Shown here piece by piece: positions 1 to 4,585 of a stretch of 5,665 bases of DNA; position 1 is the stretch's first letter, and each line of letters opens with the position of its first letter. Source of the DNA: Acidobacteriota bacterium (lineage in GTDB: Bacteria; Acidobacteriota; Holophagae; Holophagales; Holophagaceae); NCBI GenBank assembly GCA_021778785.1, contig JAJYBX010000152.1, forward strand, positions 1-5,665, read 5' to 3'. A model generated the notes under the pieces. The model made no database searches. It was not told the DNA's origin and was given only the letters and a program-made list of their open reading frames with translations. Position numbers and translations under genes: made by a program.

Positions 1-92
1 TACTCGTCCAGCATCACGTCGCCCAGGACGGCCACCTTGCGGCCCTCCATGCGGCGGAGGAGCGTCTCGGCCTGCGATCGGTCCAGCCTCAC
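1..92 (-). CDS. hldE: PfkB-family sugar kinase, probably D-glycero-beta-D-manno-heptose-7-phosphate kinase (HldE/RfaE1), N-terminal fragment
   Basis: Only the first 30 codons are in the window; the gene continues past base 1. From a GTG at 92-90 the product reads to a segment (residues about 18-30) with VAVLGDVMLDE. This is the first beta-strand and substrate-binding loop of ribokinase/PfkB kinases, and the GDVMLD form is typical of heptose-7-phosphate kinases (RfaE1/HldE). That family phosphorylates heptose 7-phosphate in the cytoplasm on the way to ADP-heptose for the LPS core. The GTG overlaps the stop of the upstream Trm112-like gene in a GTGA arrangement (4 bp), and an AAGGTG ribosome site lies 5 nt upstream inside that gene, so the two are translationally coupled. 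Another PfkB sugar kinase is possible because most of the protein is missing. In E. coli a YcaR/Trm112-type gene also sits among LPS genes (lpxK-ycaR-kdsB), which supports the LPS reading. Confidence 0.68.
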   Translation of the reverse strand, partial: MRLDRSQAETLLRRMEGRKVAVLGDVMLDE

Positions 93-256
93 TGGCCCAC
101 CTTCTTCGCCTGGTCCACCAGCATCACGGGGATGCCGTCCTCGATGGGATAGAGCAGGCCGCAGGCCTGGCAGTGCAATCCGTCCGTTCCCTCCACGAGG
201 TCGCCGTGGCAGGCCGGACAGCAGAGGATCTCGAGAAGGCGCGGATCGAGGGGCAT
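89..256 (-). CDS. Trm112/YcaR (UPF0434)-type small zinc-ribbon protein
   Basis: A 55-residue protein read on the minus strand from ATG 256-254 to TGA 91-89. It shows the full pattern of the bacterial Trm112-like family: an N-terminal LLEILCCPAC, then a second CxxC, then YPIEDGIPVML near the end. Two zinc-ribbon Cys pairs are visible: C13/C16 and C29/C32. The length is normal for the family (about 55-65 aa). An AGGTG ribosome site (266-262) lies 5 nt before the ATG. Eukaryotic and archaeal Trm112 activates tRNA and protein methyltransferases. The role of the short bacterial members is less clear, so no partner is assigned. The gene overlaps the downstream hldE-like kinase by 4 bp and is divergent from proline dehydrogenase. 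Family membership is secure; function is inferred only from context (LPS genes). Confidence 0.9.
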   Translation of the reverse strand: MPLDPRLLEILCCPACHGDLVEGTDGLHCQACGLLYPIEDGIPVMLVDQAKKVGQ

Positions 257-429
257 GGGGACACCTGTAGCTCAGTATTTCGCAAGCCGGGCCACGCGGG
301 GCAAGGCTTTTGCCGGAAGGCCGGGCCCTGTGACCCGCATCCCAATTCCCGGTCCGGCGCCGGCGGGGCCGGATGCCTTGCGATATGGTACATCTTCCCG
401 GCCGGAACAGAGGCCGGGAAGGAGCCCCC
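257..429. other. Divergent intergenic region between the Trm112-like gene and proline dehydrogenase
   Basis: This 173-bp gap must hold the start signals for both diverging transcripts. I find no convincing sigma-70 promoter for either one. On the plus strand TTGCGA (378-383) and TATGGT (384-389) look promoter-like individually but have the wrong spacing. Inverted repeats are common: GGCAA/TTGCC around 300-314, the 10-bp palindrome CCGGCGCCGG at 354-363, and the strong hairpin at 394-421, listed separately. No ORF in it resembles a gene. The dyads could be operator sites or simply reflect GC-rich composition. Confidence 0.5.
394..421 (+). promoter_or_regulatory. Perfect 10-bp hairpin in the leader of proline dehydrogenase, touching its Shine-Dalgarno site
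   Basis: CTTCCCGGCC at 394-403 is an exact reverse complement of GGCCGGGAAG at 412-421, with an 8-nt loop GGAACAGA (404-411). A further U-G pair (393/422) is possible. The AAGGAG ribosome site occupies 419-424 and the ATG is at 430, so the 3' arm contains the first three to four bases of the Shine-Dalgarno. In RNA this would reduce ribosome access to the gene. In DNA it is also a good dyad for a dimeric regulator. The fold is seen directly; a regulatory role is inference. No U-run follows, so it is not a normal terminator. Confidence 0.6.
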
Positions 430-1326
430 ATGGATCTCAAGCGCACCCTCATCGACCTGATGCCCGCCCCGCTCGTGCGGTTCGTCGCCGCGCCCTACGT
501 CGCCGGGAAGAGCCTGACGGTGGGCGTGGCCAAGGCGGACCAGCTCAAGAAGGACCTGGGTCTCTACTCGACCGTGGATTTGCTGGGCGAGGAGGTCTTC
601 AAGCGCGAGGACGTGGAGGCCACGGTGGCCATCTACTTCCGCATGATCGAGGCCCTGAAGGACCGCCCCTATGCCTCCATCAGCCTGAAGCCCACCCAGC
701 TCGGCATGAACGAGAGCGAGGACTACGCCTACGCCAACCTCCGCCTCGTGGTGGCCGCCGCCGCGCCCCACGGCCTGCACATCACCGTGGACATGGAGGA
801 CCACACCTTCACGGACGCCACCCTCCGGATCTTCCGGAAGCTGCGCGACGAGTTCGACAACGTGGGCATCGTGCTCCAGAGCCGCCTCTTCCGCACGACG
901 GAGGACATCAAGAACCTGCACAGCAAGCCCTGCAAGGTCCGCATCTGCATCGGCATCTACAAGGAGCCCGCCGACATCGCCCTCCAGGAGAAGCCGGCCA
1001 TGAAGGAGAAGCTCTTCGAGCACGTGGGCCTCCTGCTGGACCACGGCCACTACCCCGAGATCGCCACCCACGAGGAGTCCCTGGTGCGGCGCTGCCTGGC
1101 CCACCTGGAGCAGCGGGGCGTCCCCACCGGGAAGTTCGAGTTCCAGATGCTCCTGGGCGTGCCCCGGACAGCGCTCCAGCAGGAGCTCGTGAAGAAGGGC
1201 CATGTGATGCGCCTCTACGTGCCCTTCGCCGAGGAATGGCAGTACGCCATCCACTACCTCAAGCGCCGCCTGGCCGCCAATCCCATGATGGCCATGTACG
1301 TCATGAAGAACCTGTTCAGCCGGTAG
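430..1326 (+). CDS. Proline dehydrogenase (monofunctional PRODH, FAD-dependent)
   Basis: A 298-residue protein of the size usual for stand-alone PRODH (about 300 aa). The family oxidises L-proline to pyrroline-5-carboxylate on FAD and passes electrons to the quinone pool at the membrane face. The barrel landmarks appear in order: SLKPTQLG (85-92, with the conserved active-site Lys87), VDMED (120-124), VGIVLQSRLFRT (145-156), VRICIGIY (170-177), ATHEESL (212-218), FEFQMLLGV (236-244), VRLYVPF-like MRLYVPF (260-266) and YLKRRLAANP (276-285) with the substrate-binding Arg pair 279/280. The ATG at 430 is chosen because AAGGAG (419-424) lies 5 nt upstream; an in-frame ATG at 373 lacks such a site and would add 19 unconserved residues. 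Two odd points: Ile174 stands where the family normally has Lys, and Ala283 where it normally has Glu. No P5C dehydrogenase gene is adjacent. The FUSC transporter gene follows after 20 bp, probably in the same transcript. Confidence 0.93.
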   Translation: MDLKRTLIDLMPAPLVRFVAAPYVAGKSLTVGVAKADQLKKDLGLYSTVDLLGEEVFKREDVEATVAIYFRMIEALKDRPYASISLKPTQLGMNESEDYAYANLRLVVAAAAPHGLHITVDMEDHTFTDATLRIFRKLRDEFDNVGIVLQSRLFRTTEDIKNLHSKPCKVRICIGIYKEPADIALQEKPAMKEKLFEHVGLLLDHGHYPEIATHEESLVRRCLAHLEQRGVPTGKFEFQMLLGVPRTALQQELVKKGHVMRLYVPFAEEWQYAIHYLKRRLAANPMMAMYVMKNLFSR

Positions 1327-1346
1327 CCGGTCCGCGGGAGATCCGG

Positions 1347-3245
1347 GTGTCCCCGTCCACCGGAAGCCCCGGCTTCTCCCGGATCGACCGGAACCTCGCG
1401 GTGCGGGCGGCCACCCTGGCCCTGTCGGCCTGGGTGGCCTTCGCCCTCGCCTCCCTGTGGCACGTGCAGCACGCCTACTGGGCGGCCATGCCCGTCTGGG
1501 TGGTGGCCCAGGCCTCCCGGGGGGTCCTGCTCGAACGGGCCTTGTTCCGTGTCGTGGGGACGCTGCTGGGCGCGGCAGCCGGGTTCGGGCTGCTCCTGCT
1601 CCCCGTGCCCCCCACCGCGCAGCTGGCGCTGCTGGGCCTGTGGGTGGCCGCCAGCGCCGGGCTGACCCACCTCCTCCGGGGGGTGCATGGGTACGGCGCC
1701 CTCCTGGCGGGCATCACGGCGCCCATCGTGGTCATCCCCTCCGTCCTGGCCGCGGCGGGCTCCCGGGAGCTGGCCCTCGCCCGGGTGGAATGCACCCTCA
1801 TCGGCGTGCTCACGGCCACGGTGATCACGGGCCTGATGACCCCCCGCTCGCCCCGGCGGGCCTTCTTCGGGCGCGTGCGCCGGGCCTGCGGGGATGCGGC
1901 CGCCTTCGCCGCCCGGGTGCTGCGCGACGGCCTGGCGGGCACGCTCCCCGAGGAGCGGCGGATCCTGGCCGAGCTCAGCGAGCTGGAGGCCTCCTCCCGC
2001 CTGGTGCTCGCCGGTTCCCTCGAGGGCTACCGCCGCCTCCACGACGTGGATGCCATGGTCGTGGGCGCCCTCTCCGTCATGGGCTCGGCCCTGGCGCTGG
2101 CGCGGGACGGAAGCCCGGAAGCAGCCGGCCGCAGGCACCTGTCCGGGCACCTGGAGCGGGTGGCGGCCCACCTGCGGACCGCGGAATGCGGCGGCGCGGC
2201 GGCGGAGCTCCCTGCCCCGGGAGCCGCCCTCGGCCCCCCGCGCCTGACGGACGGCCTGGCCCGGATCCTCGAGGGCGATGCCGCCCTGCGCGGGCCCGAC
2301 GGTGGAGGACGCCACGGGCTGCGGCTCCCCCTGGCCCGCCTCGCGCCCCACCGGGAGTGGCCCCAGGCGATCCGGACGGGGCTGCTGGCCGGGGGCGCGA
2401 CCTTCCTCGCCTGCGCCCTGGCCCTGGGCACGGGCCGGCCCCTGGGCATCCTCCTCGCCTTCGGCGTCAGCATCTTCTCCATGGTCCTCGGGACCATGAC
2501 CCTGCCCCAGGACATCGCGCCCAAGCTGCTGACGGGGGTCCTGACCGGGGCCTTCGCCGCCGTCGTCTACCGCATCGCGGTCCAGCCGGCCGCCGCCACG
2601 ACCCCCTGGCTCCTCCTGTCCATCGCCCCCTTCCTCCTGCTGGGCGGCGTCCTCCGGGCCCACCCCCGCACGGCCATCGCCGGCGTGGACTTCAACATGT
2701 GCTTCCTCCTGGCGAGCCAGGCCGGATCGGCCGCCGTCCGCCCGGGAACCGCGGTGGCCGAGAGCTTGGCCCTCGCGGCCGGGGCCGTGCTGATGGCCGG
2801 GGGCTTCATGCTGCTGCCCCGGCGCGCCGTGCGGCAGGCCCGGGAGGCCGCGGCGGTGATCCGGAACGACCTGCGCCGGATGGTGGCGCCGGACCAGGAC
2901 CCGGCCGGCACCGACTGGCGGGCGCGATCCTTCCGCCAGATCCTGCGGCTGGCCCTGCACCTGGGGCGGGCGAAGGAACTCGGGGACCGCTGGCCCACTG
3001 GCCTGCTGGCCACCCTGAACCTCGGCCACGGCATCGAGCAGCTGCACCTCCAGCCCGCGGACCTTCCGGCCAAGGCGGCTGCGCTCGCCTCCCTGGGACG
3101 CCTGGCCGAGGCGCCCCGGGAAGTGGCCGGGGAGCTGCGGCGCCTCGCGGACGCGGAGCCCGCCGGTCCCCTGGGGCCCGTGCTGGCGGGCCTCGCTGCG
3201 GACCTGGAGCAGGCGGAGGGGCTCCTCCGCTTCGGCCTGGCCTGA
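1347..3245 (+). CDS. FUSC-family (fusaric acid resistance / AaeB-like) inner-membrane transporter
   Basis: A 632-residue membrane protein with the two-block FUSC layout. A first hydrophobic block (about residues 18-163, roughly six helices) contains the FUSC signature YWAAMPVWVVAQASRG (44-59) and RVVGTLLGAAAG (68-79). A hydrophilic segment follows (about 166-338, largely helical). A second hydrophobic block (about 341-490) has LGTGRPLGILLAFGVS and ends in LLPRR (489-493). A soluble C-terminal region (495-632) completes it. Characterised relatives (AaeB, FusC-type) export aromatic acids, usually with a periplasmic adaptor; no adaptor or outer-membrane partner gene is visible here, so the substrate is unknown. 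The start is GTG 1347 with GGGAG at 1336-1340, 6 nt upstream. GTG 1401 is an alternative but lacks an equally placed site and would cut closer to the first helix. It starts 20 bp after proline dehydrogenase and is likely cotranscribed. Family assignment is good; specificity is not known. Confidence 0.85.
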   Translation: MSPSTGSPGFSRIDRNLAVRAATLALSAWVAFALASLWHVQHAYWAAMPVWVVAQASRGVLLERALFRVVGTLLGAAAGFGLLLLPVPPTAQLALLGLWVAASAGLTHLLRGVHGYGALLAGITAPIVVIPSVLAAAGSRELALARVECTLIGVLTATVITGLMTPRSPRRAFFGRVRRACGDAAAFAARVLRDGLAGTLPEERRILAELSELEASSRLVLAGSLEGYRRLHDVDAMVVGALSVMGSALALARDGSPEAAGRRHLSGHLERVAAHLRTAECGGAAAELPAPGAALGPPRLTDGLARILEGDAALRGPDGGGRHGLRLPLARLAPHREWPQAIRTGLLAGGATFLACALALGTGRPLGILLAFGVSIFSMVLGTMTLPQDIAPKLLTGVLTGAFAAVVYRIAVQPAAATTPWLLLSIAPFLLLGGVLRAHPRTAIAGVDFNMCFLLASQAGSAAVRPGTAVAESLALAAGAVLMAGGFMLLPRRAVRQAREAAAVIRNDLRRMVAPDQDPAGTDWRARSFRQILRLALHLGRAKELGDRWPTGLLATLNLGHGIEQLHLQPADLPAKAAALASLGRLAEAPREVAGELRRLADAEPAGPLGPVLAGLAADLEQAEGLLRFGLA

Positions 3246-3283
3246 CCGCCCCGCGGTTTGGCCGACCCGACCTCCCCATGGCA

Positions 3284-3298
3284 GGATGGGTCCCATCC
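3284..3298. promoter_or_regulatory. 15-bp perfect palindrome upstream of the small membrane protein gene (candidate operator)
   Basis: GGATGGG-T-CCCATCC has two exact 7-bp arms around one central base. It lies in the 65-bp gap after the FUSC gene and ends 2 nt before the AGGAG ribosome site (3301-3305) of the next gene. A one-base loop cannot fold well as an RNA hairpin, so a DNA-binding dimer site is the more natural reading. A weak promoter-like pair, TTGGCC (3258-3263) and CAGGAT (3282-3287) with 18-bp spacing, would place the -10 box over the palindrome. That promoter match is poor (4/6 and 3/6) and is only a suggestion. Confidence 0.35.
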
Positions 3299-3310
3299 CC
3301 AGGAGCCCCC

Positions 3311-3793
3311 ATGACCGAAGGCCCGTCCCAGGCCCCGCCGAAGGGCATGAACCCCGCGCTCAAGTGGACCCTCATCGGCTGCGGCGGTTTCCTCCTGTTC
3401 ATCGTGGTGATCCTCGCGATCGCCGCGTTCCTCTTCATCCGCAAGGCCCGGCAGGTGAAGGCCGACCTCGCCGCCAGGGGCATCCAGGTGGACACCTCCC
3501 ACGGCTTCAAGGGCGTGGCCTTCGGCCTGTCGGTCGGCCTGGTGCGGAGCATGGAACCCGCCGTGCTCCTGGCCCTCCCCAAGGAGGAGCACCCGGCCGC
3601 GAACAAGGCGTTCGCGGACCTGGCGGCCAAGGGGTCCTCCTTCACCCACCAGGACATGCAGGACCTGGATGCGGCCATGCGGGACTACAACGCGGCCAAC
3701 AAGGCGCTCACCGACGCCGGCAAGCCGCCCTTCGACACCGGGGCCGCCCGCAGGTTCGTGAAGGCCATCCAGGGAATCGCCGACCGCCACTGA
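3311..3793 (+). CDS. Small single-pass membrane protein of unknown function
   Basis: A 160-residue protein that I do not recognise. It has a short Pro-rich polar N-terminus (1-16) and one strong hydrophobic helix (about 20-43, from TLIGCGGFLLF to AFLFI). A basic cluster follows at once (RKARQVK, 44-50), then a soluble domain of about 110 residues rich in Ala, Lys and Asp with helical character. The basic residues after the helix suggest that the C-terminal domain may be cytoplasmic, but this is uncertain. Cys24 lies inside the helix without a lipobox, so it is not read as a lipoprotein. AGGAG at 3301-3305 lies 5 nt before the ATG. The 13 bases from AGGAG through the ATG are identical to those of proline dehydrogenase. 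The reading frame is supported by the ribosome site and by a sensible membrane topology, not by homology. It follows the FUSC gene by 65 bp and is convergent with the hemerythrin gene. Confidence 0.75.
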   Translation: MTEGPSQAPPKGMNPALKWTLIGCGGFLLFIVVILAIAAFLFIRKARQVKADLAARGIQVDTSHGFKGVAFGLSVGLVRSMEPAVLLALPKEEHPAANKAFADLAAKGSSFTHQDMQDLDAAMRDYNAANKALTDAGKPPFDTGAARRFVKAIQGIADRH

Positions 3794-3824
3794 ACCGCGG
3801 GTGGTCCCTGCGGCTGTCCTCCCA

Positions 3825-3838
3825 CCCGCCCCGGCGGG
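3825..3838. terminator. GC-rich hairpin between convergent genes, possible bidirectional terminator
   Basis: CCCGCC (3825-3830) and GGCGGG (3833-3838) are inverted repeats; with steric limits this gives about a 5-bp stem with a 4-nt loop. An alternative pairing is CTCCC (3819-3823) with GGGAG (3836-3840). It lies in the 57-bp gap between the stops of the small membrane protein gene and the hemerythrin gene, where a terminator is expected. There is no U-run on either strand, so intrinsic termination is not established. Confidence 0.3.
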
Positions 3839-3850
3839 AGCCAGACCCGT

Positions 3851-4417
3851 TCAACCAGACGCCCCCCAGGGGACGCCGCGACGGCCCCGCTGCTGGCGGC
3901 GGTGTCCGAGGACCCCGCTCCGGCAGCCGGGTTGGGCCCTCCGTCCGGGGTGTCCGGGGCCGTTCCGGGTGGCGCGGCACCGCAGGTGCAGGCCATGGGC
4001 GGGTTCCGCGGCCCGTCCTCCGCCCGGCCTGGATCCGTCCGCCTTCCGGGTGCAGAACCATTCGGCGTAGCTCTCGTCGTAGGTGAGGATGTGGGACAGG
4101 AACAGATCCCTGAGCAGCCGGATGTCCGAAAGCAGGTTGGGACGGTCCTCGAACATCCACGGCCGGATCCGGCCGAACGCGTTCTGAAGGTAGGCATGCG
4201 CCAGCACATGGTCGCGCAGCCCGGGGTACCGGTGCCTCCGCATGGAGGCCTCCTCCCGTCTGAAGTGGGAGGAGGTGTAGCGGAGGAGTTCCTGGATGAC
4301 CCCCCTCCGCCCGCCCGATTCGTAGGTCTGCCTGGAGACGATCCGGATCAGGCCGTCGAACGCGAGGATGATCCGGTCGTGGTCCGAGTCGATGCTCTTG
4401 TCATGGAACAGATACAC
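3851..4417 (-). CDS. Hemerythrin-domain protein with a long Arg/Gly/Pro-rich C-terminal tail
   Basis: A 188-residue protein if read from GTG 4417-4415. Residues 9-121 form a hemerythrin four-helix bundle with all seven non-haem di-iron ligands at the expected spacings: His13 (DSDHDRI), His51 and Glu55 (HFRREE), His70 and His74 (DHVLAH), His109 and Asp114 (SHILTYD). Such proteins reversibly bind O2 at the di-iron centre and serve in oxygen delivery, storage or sensing. The GTG is chosen because AGGAGGGG (4428-4421) ends only a few bases upstream. The frame is open further up, to ATG 4477 or TTG 4480, but those have no good ribosome site and would add 20-21 residues ahead of the conserved domain. 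After Trp120 the last 68 residues are a tail rich in Arg, Gly and Pro that is not part of the domain; most bacterial hemerythrins stop near 130-140 aa. The tail may be genuine or result from a frameshift. The gene is monocistronic by layout, with its own AT-rich promoter region. Confidence 0.85.
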   Translation of the reverse strand: MYLFHDKSIDSDHDRIILAFDGLIRIVSRQTYESGGRRGVIQELLRYTSSHFRREEASMRRHRYPGLRDHVLAHAYLQNAFGRIRPWMFEDRPNLLSDIRLLRDLFLSHILTYDESYAEWFCTRKADGSRPGGGRAAEPAHGLHLRCRATRNGPGHPGRRAQPGCRSGVLGHRRQQRGRRGVPWGASG

Positions 4418-4420
4418 GAT

Positions 4421-4428
4421 CCCCTCCT
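4421..4428 (-). promoter_or_regulatory. Strong Shine-Dalgarno site that decides the hemerythrin start
   Basis: On the minus strand AGGAGGGG (4428-4421) places AGGAGG 5 nt before GTG 4417-4415. This is the best ribosome site in the 167-bp leader. It favours GTG over the upstream in-frame ATG 4477 and TTG 4480, which are preceded only by AT-rich sequence with AAAG. Confidence 0.7.
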
Positions 4429-4484
4429 GACCGCGCCCGGAGCCGCGGACCAGGGTACGGCCCCGATGACCTTGCATCAACTTT

Positions 4485-4522
4485 AATTTACAATTCTATT
4501 GCAACATTCACAACTGTTTGAA
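4485..4522 (-). promoter_or_regulatory. Candidate sigma-70 promoter for the hemerythrin gene in an AT-rich island
   Basis: The 60 bases 4481-4540 are about one-third G+C, against about 70% around them. On the minus strand the best pair is -35 TTCAAA (4522-4517), an 18-bp spacer and -10 TAGAAT (4498-4493, 5/6 to consensus). A second overlapping option is TTGTGA (4513-4508), 17 bp and TAAATT (4490-4485). Either would start transcription near 4475-4487 and leave a leader of about 60-70 nt before the GTG start. The 7-mer ATAGAAT also occurs a second time 39 bp upstream (4538-4532). The element is inferred from composition and consensus only. Confidence 0.5.
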
Positions 4523-4567
4523 GGCAATCGGATTCTATCCTAACCCCTGCGGTGGTCGGCGTCGGCC

Positions 4568-4585
4568 GGGGGCCCGCCGGCCCCC
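4568..4585 (-). terminator. Strong GC hairpin at the end of the Fe-S oxidoreductase gene
   Basis: On the minus strand GGGGGCC and GGCCCCC form a perfect 7-bp stem with a 4-nt loop (4585-4568). The stem begins at the last base of the TAG stop codon (4587-4585). The position is right for a transcript end before the hemerythrin promoter. No U-run follows, so it could act as a weak or factor-assisted terminator, or as a 3'-end stabilising structure. Confidence 0.5.

Noticed and set aside
264..274. tRNA-like D-arm string GTAGCTCAGT (268-277 area) upstream of the Trm112-like gene
   Set aside because: No D-loop continuation, anticodon arm or T-arm follows, so there is no tRNA or recognisable remnant; it is a chance match.
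378..394. Promoter-like TTGCGA and TATGGT before proline dehydrogenase
   Set aside because: The two boxes abut instead of being about 17 bp apart, and no partner box with correct spacing was found for either one.
124..1254. Long minus-strand open frame of 376 codons across proline dehydrogenase
   Set aside because: It is antisense to a clearly conserved gene, and its translation is His/Gly/Leu/Val-rich with no domain. Long antisense open frames are expected at this G+C content.
255..1346. N-terminal extension of the FUSC frame running through proline dehydrogenase
   Set aside because: The frame is open, but this part is Arg/Pro/Gly-rich junk out of frame with PRODH. A GTG with a good ribosome site at 1347 explains the real start.
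1254..3296. Minus-strand open frame of 680 codons across the FUSC gene
   Set aside because: It is rich in Gly, Gln, Arg and Pro with no motifs, while the opposite strand encodes a recognisable membrane transporter. It is a GC-driven shadow.
3902..4486. Plus-strand open frame opposite the hemerythrin gene
   Set aside because: The opposite strand carries all seven hemerythrin ligands in order, whereas this frame has no recognisable motif or good ribosome site.
4501..4515. FNR/CRP-like half sites (TTG...CAA) in the hemerythrin promoter region
   Set aside because: Only the outer TTG/CAA match; the spacing and inner bases do not fit the consensus well enough to report a site.
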